A DNA stretch of 64,000 nt from Microbacterium oleivorans. Lineage in GTDB: Bacteria; Actinomycetota; Actinomycetes; Actinomycetales; Microbacteriaceae. Below, piece after piece: positions 49,346-58,172 of this stretch. The stretch spans positions 868,001 through 932,000 of the forward strand of contig NZ_JAMBOV010000001.1 in the NCBI RefSeq assembly GCF_023715745.1, in the 5' to 3' direction. The notes beneath the pieces are model-generated. The model saw nothing but the letters and a program-made list of their open reading frames with translations. It did no database searches and was not told the origin of the DNA. The position numbers were made by a program, and so were the translations under genes. Position 1 is the stretch's first letter, and each line of letters opens with the position of its first letter.

Positions 49346-50191
49346 ATGGATCGTCGGGGGAAGATCATGGTCGGCATCGCCGTGGGATCGGTGGTGGGGC
49401 TTCTCGCTCTCGCCGCGCCCGCCGTCATCGGGATGATCCCGACCGACGAGGTGTTCGCCGAAGCGCCGCCGACGTCCGCTCCGCCGCAACGGACGGTGAC
49501 GCCCACCCCGACCCCGACGGTTGCTGTGCCGACGGCGACACCGACACCGACACCGACGCCGACGCCGGAGCGCGAGAGCAAGTGCCTGGGTGTGCCGGCC
49601 GGCAAGGATCGCGGGGACGTCTCCCCGGGTGCGACGGGCGTCGTCGAGCGGTCCAACGCGGACGGGCTCGCGACGGTCTACCGCGTGGTGTCGGGCGACT
49701 CGTACTGGGCGATCGTGGAGCGCTTCTGTCTCAACAGCGGCGACTTCAACAGGGCGAACAACTTCGGTGGCGCCGGCGACATCTACGCAGGCGACTACCT
49801 CGCGATCCTCGCGGAAGGGCAGCCGACCGCGCTGGCGCTGAATGAGGCGGCGAAGGGCGGATACCGCACGCACCAGGACTGCGACGCCATCGCGCGAATC
49901 TCGCTCGCAGAGCCGAACGCCGAAGGACGGATCCCGGTCAGCATGTCGGGAACGATCGTCGACACGGGCAAGGGCGAGTACGCCGAGGGGTCGGTCGAGA
50001 AGGTCGACGGCAAGCCCACCTTCTATACGGTGCAGCCGGGGGACACCTACCGCGGCATCGGCGACCGCTTCTGCGTCGACGCGATCACCGTGCAGCAGTT
50101 CAACGACGCAGGCGGGCCGGAGCGCATCCTGCAGCCGGGCGATCGCGTGCAGCTGCGACCGACGAGCCGCACGATCGCGTCGCGGGGCTGA
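49346..50191 (+). CDS. Membrane-anchored LysM-repeat protein
   Basis: A 281-residue exported protein, probably a cell-wall binder. A signal anchor ([22 protein letters not shown], residues 8-29) precedes a Thr-Pro-rich spacer (residues about 50-76, TPTPTP repeats). Two LysM-like modules follow: [17 protein letters not shown] (near 112) and [17 protein letters not shown] (near 230). Each ends in a hydrophobic Yx[15 protein letters not shown] strand and each has a Cys at the same place. No catalytic domain is present. The ATG is exactly 6 nt after TAGCGT (49334-49339). Confidence 0.85.
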   Translation: MDRRGKIMVGIAVGSVVGLLALAAPAVIGMIPTDEVFAEAPPTSAPPQRTVTPTPTPTVAVPTATPTPTPTPTPERESKCLGVPAGKDRGDVSPGATGVVERSNADGLATVYRVVSGDSYWAIVERFCLNSGDFNRANNFGGAGDIYAGDYLAILAEGQPTALALNEAAKGGYRTHQDCDAIARISLAEPNAEGRIPVSMSGTIVDTGKGEYAEGSVEKVDGKPTFYTVQPGDTYRGIGDRFCVDAITVQQFNDAGGPERILQPGDRVQLRPTSRTIASRG

Positions 50192-50242
50192 CGTCCCGCG
50201 CGTCACCCACGCCCCCGCCGCAGCCCCACCTACGCTGGCGGG

Positions 50243-50557
50243 GTGACCACGCCCGCCGCACCCCTGCTCGCTCAGCGAGCCTGGGGCATCGCCGCCCTCG
50301 TGATCGTCGTCCTGTCGGTCCTGCCGACGCTCTTCGTGCTGCTCATCGTCGCGACCGTCGATGAGCAGTACGGGTGGCTGTTGATCTTGACATTCGTCCT
50401 GCTCGTGGCGGGCGGTTCGGCCGGGATGCTGGCGGGCATCGTGGGCCTGGTCTTCGCCGGGATCCGCCGCCGCGGCTCCCTCTGGCCTGCCATCGGCACG
50501 GTGGCCGGCGTCGGGCTGGTGGGCGTGTCATCGCTGATCCTGGCGCTCGGCGCCTGA
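50243..50557 (+). CDS. Small membrane protein of unknown function
   Basis: A 104-residue protein with three hydrophobic segments (ALVIVVLSVLPTLFVLLIV, LLILTFVLLVAGGSAGMLAG and AIGTVAGVGLVGVSSLILAL) and a short basic loop (GIRRRGS). No family recognised, though such DUF4190-like proteins are common in actinobacteria. The GTG is exactly 6 nt after TACGCT (50231-50236), supporting expression. Confidence 0.7.
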   Translation: MTTPAAPLLAQRAWGIAALVIVVLSVLPTLFVLLIVATVDEQYGWLLILTFVLLVAGGSAGMLAGIVGLVFAGIRRRGSLWPAIGTVAGVGLVGVSSLILALGA

Positions 50558-50609
50558 CCGCCGCGACGGCGGCGGAGCCGCGGCATCCGTCCCTTCGTAC
50601 AATGGGCTG

Positions 50610-51098
50610 ATGCGGCCGCTGACAGAGGACCAGTTGCGGGACGTGCTGGTGAATGCGACGAAGGACGAGCGGGAACGCCTCGAACCGCCCCACGACTTCC
50701 CCCTCCTTGAGTGGGACCACCTCGACTTCCTCGCCTGGCGCGACCCGACGACGCGCAGTCGGGGTTACGTCGTCGCCGAGCTCGACGGGCAGCCGACGGG
50801 CATCGTGCTGCGCGCCGCGAACGGTGCCGCGCAGGGCCGCTCCGCCATGTGCAACATCTGCCACACGATGCAGCCGGGCAACCAGGTCACGATGTTCACC
50901 GCCCGACGAACGGGGGATGCCGGTGACCGCGGCGACAGCGTCGGTACCTACGTGTGCGCGGATCTGACCTGTCATGACAACGTCCGCATCGCCGGCCCGC
51001 TGGCCCCGAGCGAGATCCGGGCGAGCGTGGATCGGCGGATCGACGGCACGCGGCACCGCCTCGAATCCTTCGTCGAGCGCGTCGCCTCCGCAGCCTGA
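50610..51098 (+). CDS. FBP-domain zinc protein (FusB-like EF-G binding family)
   Basis: A 162-residue protein resembling the FBP/EF-G-binding family to which FusB belongs; such proteins free EF-G from ribosomes, including fusidic-acid-stalled ones. A treble-clef zinc site is visible: C-x2-C in AMCNICHTMQPG (near residue 80) and a second Cys pair in YVCADLTCHDNVR (near 116), with a basic loop (TARRTGD) between. The N-terminal 65 residues are helical. The ATG is exactly 6 nt after TACAAT (50598-50603). Assignment rests on the zinc layout; fusidic acid resistance is not implied. Confidence 0.75.
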   Translation: MRPLTEDQLRDVLVNATKDERERLEPPHDFPLLEWDHLDFLAWRDPTTRSRGYVVAELDGQPTGIVLRAANGAAQGRSAMCNICHTMQPGNQVTMFTARRTGDAGDRGDSVGTYVCADLTCHDNVRIAGPLAPSEIRASVDRRIDGTRHRLESFVERVASAA

Positions 51099-51130
51099 CG
51101 CCGCGGTTTTCGTCCTGCCCTCGGGGAGGG

Positions 51131-51136
51131 TAGAGT
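51131..51136 (+). promoter_or_regulatory. -10 box of tRNA-Tyr
   Basis: TAGAGT about 50 nt ahead of the tRNA, the same box type as the protein genes. Confidence 0.4.
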
Positions 51137-51185
51137 AGGTGATCGCGCCTCCGGTCGACTGCACAAGCCGGGCGGGTGCGCACTT

Positions 51186-51270
51186 GGCGAGTTACCCAAG
51201 CGGCCAAAGGGATCTGACTGTAAATCAGACTGCATTGCATTCGGGGGTTCGAATCCCTCACTCGCCACCA
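51186..51270 (+). tRNA. tRNA-Tyr (anticodon GTA)
   Basis: Acceptor GGCGAGT pairs with ACTCGCC (51260-51266). The anticodon GTA is at 51220-51222 in loop ACTGTAAA. A long variable arm marks the class II tRNA-Tyr. The CCA end is encoded (51268-51270). Confidence 0.95.
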
Positions 51271-51272
51271 TC

Positions 51273-51300
51273 AAGGGCTGCGGAGATCTCCGCAGCCCTT
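51273..51300 (+). terminator. Intrinsic terminator after tRNA-Tyr
   Basis: A 28-nt perfect palindrome, AAGGGCTGCGGAGA with its complement, followed by TCTCG. It starts 2 nt after the tRNA CCA. Confidence 0.8.
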
Positions 51301-51353
51301 TCTCGTTCCGCGCCACCGCGCCGTCGCCTACGGTGGCCGTATCAGGGGGTGCC

Positions 51354-52163
51354 ATGGCCACGCACGAGGATGCCGCGTCGCAGCACGGGGCGGACGCACC
51401 GGTCCCGCGTCGGCCGCGCCGACGCGCTCGGCGCGTGTGGGCGGTCGTCGGAGGCGGCCTCGGCGCCGTCGTGGTCGTCGCGGTGGTCGCTTTCGTCGTC
51501 TGGGCGCTCAGCGCCTACCAAGCTGACGCATCCACATGGCAGGCGGTCCGAGCGGATGAACGGATCTCCGTCGCGACCGACGGTGACCTGGTGGTCATGA
51601 CGCCGAGCGGCGAGTCCGACGGCACCGGACTCGTGTTCTTCGCGGGCGCCCGCGTCGATCCCGACGCCTACGCGGCGACATTCACCGACGTGGTCGCGGC
51701 CGGCTCGTCCGTCGTCATCGTGCGGCCGCCGCTGAACCTCGCGATCCTCGAGACCCGGGCCTTCGACGACTTCACGGCCGAGGTGCCGGGAGTCGAACGC
51801 TGGACGGTCGGCGGTCACAGCATGGGCGGTGTCCGCGCGTGCGGTTACGCGCAGGACCCCGAGGTCACGGCCCTCATCCTCCTCGCGTCGTACTGCAGCG
51901 AGGACGTGAGCGGCCGCTCCGACCTCGCGGTGCTCACCGTCTCGGGGTCCGAGGACGCGCTCGCCACGGCGGACAAGATCGAGGCAGCCGCGGACCTCCT
52001 TCCCCGGGACGCGGAGTTCGTCCGCATCGACGGCGCCTCGCACGCGCAGTTCGGCGCCTACGGGCCGCAGGACGGCGACGGCGTCCCGACGATCTCGAAC
52101 GAACGCGCCCGCGAGCTCATCTCCCAGACGCTCGTCGAATTCCTCTCGTCGGTGAACAGCTGA
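51354..52163 (+). CDS. Membrane-anchored alpha/beta hydrolase
   Basis: A 269-residue hydrolase. A basic tail then one N-terminal helix (VWAVVGGGLGAVVVVAVVAFVVWAL, residues 29-53) anchors it, with the catalytic domain outside the cell. The Ser is in WTVGGHSMGGVRACG (GHSMGG), Asp in VSGSEDALAT and His in IDGASHAQFGAY, a complete triad. Substrate unknown. I prefer the ATG at 51354, which has GGGGG spaced 4-5 nt upstream and follows a TACGGT box. A GTG 21 nt upstream is also in frame. It follows the tRNA-Tyr terminator. Confidence 0.8.
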   Translation: MATHEDAASQHGADAPVPRRPRRRARRVWAVVGGGLGAVVVVAVVAFVVWALSAYQADASTWQAVRADERISVATDGDLVVMTPSGESDGTGLVFFAGARVDPDAYAATFTDVVAAGSSVVIVRPPLNLAILETRAFDDFTAEVPGVERWTVGGHSMGGVRACGYAQDPEVTALILLASYCSEDVSGRSDLAVLTVSGSEDALATADKIEAAADLLPRDAEFVRIDGASHAQFGAYGPQDGDGVPTISNERARELISQTLVEFLSSVNS

Positions 52164-52337
52164 CAGCCCGGATGCCCCGTCGGTAGCCTCCGGGGAAGCG
52201 CCGCGTCATCGTGCTCTCCGGCTGACGCACCCCCCTCGGTCCCGCGACCGCAACCCCTGACAACCGGCGTGCTCGTCGGCACGTCTGACAGGATGGGGGC
52301 GAGAGCGGGGGAGGACTCCGCCGAAGGGATGTCGAGG

Positions 52338-53318
52338 ATGAGCGAACCGATCACCGCCCCCCGTTCGAGCAAGATCTTCCGAGCCGCGATCTGGGTCGCG
52401 ATCGGCGCACTGATCGCCGCGGCTGTGGTCTGTGTCGTCTGGGTCCTGATCGGCGACTCGAACGGCATCGTCGGTCGGGCGTTCCTCACGATCCTGTTGC
52501 TCGCCGGGTTCGCCGGAATCTCGATCCTCGAGGCATCCCTCGCGAGCCGTCGACCCGCGTGGTTCGCCCTCGCGAGCATCGTCTCGTGGGTCGCCGCGCT
52601 CATCATCGGCGCCTTCATGATCTGGATGCCGGAGGCCGCAGGAGACTACGGCGTCGGGGCCGAACGCTTCTTCAAGTTCCTGCTCATCCTGCTGATCCTG
52701 CAGGGGGCGCTTCTTCACATCCGCCTGTATGCGAAGGCGTTCGCCCGCTACCAGACCACGTTCACGAGCATCGTGACCTACGTCACCATGGGACTCGTCG
52801 TGATCCTCGCGATCATGCTGATCATCCCGCTGATGCTCGAGGAGTTCATCGAGTTCCGCGACATCTACTGGCGTGTGCTCGTCTCGGTCGCGATCCTCGC
52901 CGCCGTGGGCACCGCCCTCGTCCCGCTCGTGAACGCGCTGTTCGCCCCGAAGAAGGAACGGCCGCAGGCCGCTGCGGCGTACGGCTCGCAGGCGTACCCC
53001 GCTGCGTCGCAGAACGACGGCGCCGCCTACGCGGCACCGGCCACCGCGCCCGCGCAGGCCTGGCCGACCTACGCGGACGGACGGACGCCGCTGCCCGTCA
53101 TGCCCGACGGAAGCCCGGACTGGAACGCCTACTACACCGGCTGGCCGACGTACCCGCAGCAGCCGTACGGTGCCGCGACGCCCGATGCGGCTCCGGCACC
53201 CGAGGCGGCACCGCTCGCGGCTCCTCCGGCGCCGGAGTCCGCGCCGGCCGCGTCCGAGCCGGCGATCCCGCCGGTGCCCCCGCTTCCGGACTTGCCGCCC
53301 GCCCCGCCGCAGCGTTGA
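52338..53318 (+). CDS. Polytopic membrane protein with Pro/Ala-rich cytoplasmic tail
   Basis: A 326-residue protein of unknown function. About six hydrophobic segments fall in residues 14-205 (AAIWVAIGALIAAAVVCVVWVL through AILAAVGTALVPLVNAL). A low-complexity tail of about 110 residues follows, rich in Ala, Pro, Tyr and Gly (EAAPLAAPPAPES, PPLPDLPPAPPQR). The ATG at 52338 is 9 nt after GAAGGG; the ATG at 52329 is a close alternative. No motif suggests a function. It is convergent with the desaturase-like gene (3 nt apart). Confidence 0.7.
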   Translation: MSEPITAPRSSKIFRAAIWVAIGALIAAAVVCVVWVLIGDSNGIVGRAFLTILLLAGFAGISILEASLASRRPAWFALASIVSWVAALIIGAFMIWMPEAAGDYGVGAERFFKFLLILLILQGALLHIRLYAKAFARYQTTFTSIVTYVTMGLVVILAIMLIIPLMLEEFIEFRDIYWRVLVSVAILAAVGTALVPLVNALFAPKKERPQAAAAYGSQAYPAASQNDGAAYAAPATAPAQAWPTYADGRTPLPVMPDGSPDWNAYYTGWPTYPQQPYGAATPDAAPAPEAAPLAAPPAPESAPAASEPAIPPVPPLPDLPPAPPQR

Positions 53319-53321
53319 CGG

Positions 53322-54887
53322 TCAGCCGGCCAGCATCTCCAACGCCGCCATCGCGGCGTTGTGGCCGCCGATCCCGCTGACCGCGCCGCCGCGCCGCGCG
53401 CTCGACCCGCACAGCAGCACACCGTCGACACCGCTCGAGACTCCCCACCGATCCGCGGGGGTCTCGAGCGGTTCGTCGTCCGCGGCCCAGGGCCAGGACA
53501 GGTCGCCGTGGAAGATGTCGCCACCCAGCATCCCGAGGTCGCGTTCCAGGTCAGCCGTCGTGCGCGCCTCGACGCACGGTGACCCGTCCGGCGCGCGGTA
53601 CAGCACGTCGGCGATCGGCTCCGCGAGCACCGAGTCGAGGGAGCGCTGCGCGGCGCGCCACAGGGCCTCCCGGTCGGCGGACCCGTCCGCGACGAGACGG
53701 TGCGGCACCTGCAGCCCGAACAGCGTCAGCGTCTGCGCGCCGGAGGCCCGCAGCTCCGGCCCGAGGATGGACGGGTCCGTCAGGGAGTGGCAGTAGATCT
53801 CGGCCGGCAGCGGATCCGGGATGCCGCCGCCCGCGGCCCGGTCGTAGGCGGCGTCCAGCTGCGTCAGCGTCTCGTTGATGTGGAAGGTCCCCGCGAACGC
53901 GGCGCGAGGGTCCACTGAGCTGTCGCGGAGGCGCGGCAGGCGCGACAGCAGCATGTTGACCTTGATCTGTGCGCCTTCGGGAATCGGTGCGCCGGTGCCT
54001 GCGGCGCCGCCCGCGCGGAGGAGGCGATCGAGGACCGCCGCGCCGACGCCGCTGAGCACCACGCGGGCGCCGACGCGCTCACCGTCGGCGAGGTCGACCG
54101 CGCCGTCCGGCGAGACGGCGACCACCTCCGCACCCGTGCGGAGCTCGGCACCGGCTGCGCTGGCGACGCGCTCCAGCTCGCCGCTGACCGCGCCCATGCC
54201 GCCGACCGGGACGTCCCAGTCCCCGGTGCCGCCGCCGATGACGTGGTACAGGAAGCACCGGTTCTGGCGCAGCGTGGCATCGTCCGAACGCGCGAACGTG
54301 CCGATGAGTCCGTCCGTGAAGGCGATGCCGCGGGCGACGTCGGTCCGCAGGTCGTCGCGAAGAAGCTCGCCGAGCGGACGCGCGGTGACCGCCTCCCACA
54401 GCGCGTCGTCGCCCACGGCCGCGCGGGCGTCGTGCTCCCGTGACAGCGGTGCGGTCACGGTGGGGAACAGCGTCGCGCCGAGCGGGGCGACCCCTTCGTA
54501 GAACCGTGCGAACCGATCCGCCTCGTCGGAGTCGCTGGTGACCCGGGCGAAGCTCGCCGCCGTGGCCGCGGCATCCGCGTTGTCGATGAGGATGCCGCGG
54601 CCCGGGTCCTCGGGCAGCGGTGTGTACGACGAGTAGCGGCGACGCTCGAGGCGGATGCGCAGGCCCAGATCGTCGATGACGGTGCGGGGGAGGAGGCTCA
54701 CGAGGTACGAGTAGCGCGACAGTCGGGCGTCGACACCCGCCCAGGGCCTCTCGGACACGGCCGCGCCGCCGACGTGGTCCTGCCGTTCCAGCACCGTGAC
54801 GGTGCGTCCGGCGCGGGCGAGATAGGCGGCGGCGACGAGGGCGTTGTGCCCTCCGCCGATGATGACGACGTCACGGATGGCGCTCAT
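53322..54887 (-). CDS. Phytoene-desaturase-like FAD oxidoreductase
   Basis: A 521-residue flavoprotein of the CrtI/amine-oxidase superfamily. The FAD motif is VVIIGGGHNALVAAAYLARAG (residues 6-26), followed by the ERQDHVGGAA motif. A C-terminal FAD-binding block is LLCGSSARRGGAVSGIGGHNAA. The HNA in place of the plain GxGxxG is characteristic of the phytoene-desaturase-like subgroup that is not carotenoid-specific; no crt genes are nearby, so the substrate is unknown. The ATG is 7 nt after TAGGTT (54895-54900, minus strand). It is divergent from the inositol-phosphatase-like gene with boxes 7 bp apart. Confidence 0.85.
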   Translation of the reverse strand: MSAIRDVVIIGGGHNALVAAAYLARAGRTVTVLERQDHVGGAAVSERPWAGVDARLSRYSYLVSLLPRTVIDDLGLRIRLERRRYSSYTPLPEDPGRGILIDNADAAATAASFARVTSDSDEADRFARFYEGVAPLGATLFPTVTAPLSREHDARAAVGDDALWEAVTARPLGELLRDDLRTDVARGIAFTDGLIGTFARSDDATLRQNRCFLYHVIGGGTGDWDVPVGGMGAVSGELERVASAAGAELRTGAEVVAVSPDGAVDLADGERVGARVVLSGVGAAVLDRLLRAGGAAGTGAPIPEGAQIKVNMLLSRLPRLRDSSVDPRAAFAGTFHINETLTQLDAAYDRAAGGGIPDPLPAEIYCHSLTDPSILGPELRASGAQTLTLFGLQVPHRLVADGSADREALWRAAQRSLDSVLAEPIADVLYRAPDGSPCVEARTTADLERDLGMLGGDIFHGDLSWPWAADDEPLETPADRWGVSSGVDGVLLCGSSARRGGAVSGIGGHNAAMAALEMLAG

Positions 54888-54918
54888 GATGCTCAACCTA
54901 GCGGCGTAGCGTGGAGGG

Positions 54919-55707
54919 ATGGATGCCGCTGCGCTCGCCGACCTCGCCCTCGACATCGCCCGCGAAGCCGGTGACCTCGCTCGGCGGCGTCGCGAGGAGG
55001 GGGTCGCGATCGCGGCGACGAAGTCCGCGATCGCCGACATCGTCACGGAGGCCGATCGGGAGGTCGAGGCGCTCATCCGTGCGCGGCTGGCCGCCGAGCG
55101 TCCCGAGGACGGCTTCCTCGGCGAGGAGTCCGGCGCCGAGCGCGGGACCTCGGACATCACGTGGGTGGCCGACCCGATCGACGGCACCGTCAACTACGCG
55201 TACGGGATGCCTCACTACGCCGTCAGCATCGCCGCGGTGTCAGGGGAGCCCACGCCGCCGACCTGGACGGCGCTCGCCGGTGTCGTGCACAACCCGGCGG
55301 TCGGCGAGACGTTCCGCGCCGTCCGCGGCGGTGGTGCGTGGCGGGGCGAGCAGCGGCTCTCGGTGTCGCAGGTCGGCGAAGCCGGCGGTCTCGTGGCGAC
55401 CGGGTTCGGATACGACCCGAAGCACCACGAGGGCGACCTGGCGCGCGTTGCGGCGGTCATGCCGCTCGTCCGGGATCTGCGTCGAGCGGGTGCGGCGTCG
55501 CTCGACCTCGCCTACGTCGCGGCCGGACGTCTGGACGGCTACTTCGAGCGTGGACTGCACCCGTGGGATCACGCGGCCGGAGCCCTTCTGGTCATCGAGG
55601 CCGGCGGGCTGGTGGCGGGCGCGCCGGACGGGTTCCCCGGCCGGGACATGACGATCGCCGCGGGGCCGGAACTCTTCCACAGGCTCGTCGCCACGATCGG
55701 TCTGTGA
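54919..55707 (+). CDS. Inositol-monophosphatase-family phosphatase
   Basis: A 262-residue Mg-dependent sugar- or inositol-phosphate phosphatase. The two family motifs are present: metal site WVADPIDGTVNYAYGMP (residues 76-92, DPIDGT) and WDHAAGALLVIEAGG (near 215). The metal-ligand Glu is in GFLGEESGAE (near 64). Inositol-phosphate, histidinol-phosphate and fructose-bisphosphate members cannot be separated by eye. The ATG is exactly 6 nt after TAGCGT (54907-54912). It is divergent from the oxidoreductase and followed 81 nt later by the M23 peptidase. Confidence 0.9.
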   Translation: MDAAALADLALDIAREAGDLARRRREEGVAIAATKSAIADIVTEADREVEALIRARLAAERPEDGFLGEESGAERGTSDITWVADPIDGTVNYAYGMPHYAVSIAAVSGEPTPPTWTALAGVVHNPAVGETFRAVRGGGAWRGEQRLSVSQVGEAGGLVATGFGYDPKHHEGDLARVAAVMPLVRDLRRAGAASLDLAYVAAGRLDGYFERGLHPWDHAAGALLVIEAGGLVAGAPDGFPGRDMTIAAGPELFHRLVATIGL

Positions 55708-55788
55708 ACAGACATGCCATTCTCAGCCCTGTCGTGTAGCGTGTTTATCTGATCGTTACCTTCGCTGCCCGAGCGGAGGATTCTGACC

Positions 55789-57237
55789 TTGAAGCCCGCG
55801 GCCCCCCCGCCGCTCTACCCGAGAGCCCGCAGTTTGACTTTCGAGATCTCCCCGACCGACGCGCCCGCAACGCGTCGCGACCGGCACCCCGCTGCGTCCG
55901 ACGCCATGCCGTTGACCCGCGCGGAACTCCGTCGTCGCGCCGCGGCGGCTCCCGCGGCGAGTGACACGGAGGTCACGGTCACGCAGGCGGCAGCCGCGAT
56001 GGGCGAGGTCATCGCGATGGTCCAGGCGGTCGAGGCTCCGGCCCTGCGTCGTCGTCGTTCCCGCAGCGCCGCCGACGAGGTCGCACCCGTCGCCGAGTCG
56101 ACGATCCCGAGCGCAGAGGCCGCACCGGCCTCCATCGCCGAGTCGGTCGTCGCAGAGACCCTCGCCGAGGCGATCTCCGATACCTCGGCAGCCACCCTCC
56201 CTCTCCGTCGTCGTACGCGCTCCTCGCGCACGACGACTGTCGTTTCGTCCGTTCCCGAGGCTCCCGGCATCCCCGAGTTCCTCGACGAGACGATCGTCCT
56301 GCCGTCCGCATCCTCGACGCACACCGCTGCGGAGGACGCGGGTCCTACGATCGACGAGTTCGAGCTGGCCGCGAAGGTGTTCTCTTTCACCGGTGAGACG
56401 CCGATCCAGGTCGCTCGGGCCGCCGTCGACGCCGAGGAACGCGTGCAGCGCACGACGCGCGTCCGCATGGCCGAGCAGCCCCGTCGCCCGCGGCGCGGCC
56501 GTGTCCTGCTGAAGCGTGCGGCTGCGGCATCCTTCTCGATCAGCGTCGTGGGTGTCGTCGGGCTCCTCGCCATCGGCACGACCACCCCCGTGACCGCCGT
56601 CGGCGCTTTCGGTCAGGACGTGAGCGGCGACATCTCGCTCGCCGCCGAGGCCACCGAGGCCGAAGCTCCCGAGATCCAGGCCTACGTCGCCAACTCCGAC
56701 GCCGGCGCGACGATCCTCTCCCGCTCGGGCGAGTACGACATCGAGTCGATGACCGACGTGGCCGCCGAGTCCGGAGTCACGCAATTCGCCGGCACCTGGG
56801 TCAACGACGAGACGGCCGACGTGCAGTGGCCTTTCCCCGTGGGTGTGCCGATCTCCGCGCAGTTCGGCTCGACGTCGTACCTGTCGAAGTTCTCGCGCGC
56901 GCACCACGGCACCGACTTCACCCCGGGCGCCGGCGCCGAGGTCCACGCCGTCGCCGCGGGTACCGTACGCATCGCGACCGAGGCCGGTGGCGACTACGGC
57001 GTGACCGTGGTGATCGACCACATCATCGACGGCCAGCTCGTCTCCACGCGCTACGGTCACATGCAGTACGGGTCGCTCCGCGTGTCCCCCGGTGAGACGG
57101 TCGACGCGGGCGATGTCATCGGTCGTGTGGGCAGCACCGGCAAGTCCACCGGCGCGCACCTGCACCTCGAGGTGCTCCTGGGCGGCACGACCCGGATCGA
57201 CCCGCTGCCGTGGCTCAAGGAGCACACGCAGGGCTGA
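55789..57237 (+). CDS. M23 (LytM) family cell-wall metallopeptidase
   Basis: A 482-residue exported endopeptidase-like protein. The first 230 residues are a basic, Ala/Arg-rich cytoplasmic region. A single anchor then follows (FSISVVGVVGLLAIGTTTPV, near residue 245). The extracytoplasmic part ends in the M23 domain: zinc ligand motif HHGTDFTPGAG (near 370), HIIDGQ, and the HLHLEVLL motif (near 457). The conserved HxH is complete, so it looks catalytic. It starts with TTG, preceded 7 nt by GGAGGA, which decides the start. A similar long N-terminus is common in actinobacterial LytM proteins. Two tRNA genes follow. Confidence 0.88.
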   Translation: MKPAAPPPLYPRARSLTFEISPTDAPATRRDRHPAASDAMPLTRAELRRRAAAAPAASDTEVTVTQAAAAMGEVIAMVQAVEAPALRRRRSRSAADEVAPVAESTIPSAEAAPASIAESVVAETLAEAISDTSAATLPLRRRTRSSRTTTVVSSVPEAPGIPEFLDETIVLPSASSTHTAAEDAGPTIDEFELAAKVFSFTGETPIQVARAAVDAEERVQRTTRVRMAEQPRRPRRGRVLLKRAAAASFSISVVGVVGLLAIGTTTPVTAVGAFGQDVSGDISLAAEATEAEAPEIQAYVANSDAGATILSRSGEYDIESMTDVAAESGVTQFAGTWVNDETADVQWPFPVGVPISAQFGSTSYLSKFSRAHHGTDFTPGAGAEVHAVAAGTVRIATEAGGDYGVTVVIDHIIDGQLVSTRYGHMQYGSLRVSPGETVDAGDVIGRVGSTGKSTGAHLHLEVLLGGTTRIDPLPWLKEHTQG

Positions 57238-57301
57238 CTCGTGACATCGAGGATGCCGCGACTCTGGTATCCTCTTCTAGTTGCCCGCGTGCGGGTAGCA
57301 C

Positions 57302-57373
57302 GCCCCGATAGCTCAGTGGCAGAGCACTTCCATGGTAAGGAAGGGGTCGTCAGTTCAATCCTGACTCGGGGCT
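57302..57373 (+). tRNA. tRNA-Thr (anticodon GGT)
   Basis: Acceptor GCCCCGA (57302-57308) pairs with TCGGGGC (57366-57372). The anticodon stem CTTCC/GGAAG encloses loop ATGGTAA, so the anticodon is GGT. CCA is not encoded. A TATCCT sequence at 57268-57273 may be its -10 box. Confidence 0.93.
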
Positions 57374-57396
57374 CGCAGCATCTCTCGGATGCTCGT

Positions 57397-57470
57397 GGCG
57401 GGGTAGCTCAGTTGGTGAGAGCGCACGACTCATAATCGTGAGGTCGCGGGTTCAAGCCCCGCTCCCGCTA
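57397..57470 (+). tRNA. tRNA-Met (elongator type, anticodon CAT)
   Basis: Acceptor GGCGGGG (57397-57403) pairs with TCCCGCT (57463-57469), with G-T pairs at both ends. The anticodon stem CACGA/TCGTG encloses CTCATAA. The stem lacks the three G-C pairs of initiator tRNA. CCA is not encoded. Its 3' half is duplicated at 59230-59269. Confidence 0.9.
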
Positions 57471-57506
57471 CGCAAAACCCCCGGCTCCACCCGGGGGTTT
57501 TGTTGT
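57434..57506 (+). repeat. Direct repeat, left copy (tRNA-Met 3' half plus terminator)
   Basis: Includes a 20-bp exact match starting AATCGTGAGG and a 24-bp exact match GCTACGCAAAACC... to the copy at 59230-59300; the rest differs at a few positions. Likely the original attB-like half of the element scar. Confidence 0.75.
57474..57501 (+). terminator. Intrinsic terminator after tRNA-Met
   Basis: AAAACCCCCGG and CCGGGGGTTTT flank a 6-nt loop; the T-run is present. It ends the tRNA-Thr/tRNA-Met unit. Confidence 0.85.
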
Positions 57507-57751
57507 GGGCGAGGTGCTCATCATCGCCTTCACGGCCGACAATTGGGCATTATCCGCTCGCCGTCCGTGTCCGCGGACGTCGACAGCGGTTGTCACGGGT
57601 TATGCCAGAAGAACAACTAACGCCCGCGTGTTCGATGCCGCTCGTGAGGCTTCGCTCGTTTCTCCGTAGCTAGGCGCCGCGCGGTCGCGCGGGCCGAGTC
57701 CCACCGACCGACGGCGCAGCAGACCCCTGCGACCGTGCACAGGAGCAGGAG
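57502..57751. other. Non-coding start of the element relic
   Basis: 250 bp without a supported gene. It has a GC content closer to neutral than the flanks, and no promoter or hairpin that I can support. Confidence 0.4.
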
Positions 57752-58081
57752 TCACGCGTTCACATCCGTGCCGGGCACGATCATTGCGAGGGCGAAGCAC
57801 ACCACGAAGCCCAGTGCTCCGAACGCTGCGACGGTGGCCGCCCCGGGGGCACGTTTCAGGGCGCGCCCCAGCAGCCATGCAACGGGCGCGAACACCCAGC
57901 AGAGGACGAAGGCCACGCCTCCCACGGCGACGGTGGTCGCGATGACAGCCCTCGCTCGTGCGTCCGGGTCGTCGCAGGAGTTGACCAAGATCGCAACCGT
58001 AGAGGTCACGAGAGCGATGGCCGTGAAGCTCCACCACGTCGTCAGAGTGCGACGAGCAACAACTCGAGCCTCGAAGAGCAT
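57752..58081 (-). CDS. Small membrane protein of unknown function (in element relic)
   Basis: A 109-residue protein with three hydrophobic segments (WWSFTAIALVTSTVAILV, ATTVAVGGVAFVLCWVFAPVAWL and ATVAAFGALGFVVCFALAMIV). It starts with a short polar stretch, MLFEARVVARRTLT. The ATG at 58081 has GGGAGGG about 10 nt upstream; a longer frame to 58225 is less likely, as it would overlap the divergent lipoprotein. No family recognised. Confidence 0.55.
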   Translation of the reverse strand: MLFEARVVARRTLTTWWSFTAIALVTSTVAILVNSCDDPDARARAVIATTVAVGGVAFVLCWVFAPVAWLLGRALKRAPGAATVAAFGALGFVVCFALAMIVPGTDVNA

Positions 58082-58172
58082 CAGGAGGCGACCCTCCCGG
58101 GGGCGGGGCGCCAGCTTCAGTTGATACCGAATGGAGATCGAGACCGTCCGGTCCCGTCGATACGCTGACCGC

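Noticed and set aside
50620..51098. Fusidic acid resistance from the FBP protein.
   Set aside because: The fold-level match does not establish resistance, and the family is widespread.
55708..55788. Possible cyclic di-AMP (ydaO) riboswitch ahead of the M23 peptidase, as seen for some cell-wall hydrolases.
   Set aside because: The gap is only 81 bp and lacks the conserved riboswitch core sequences.
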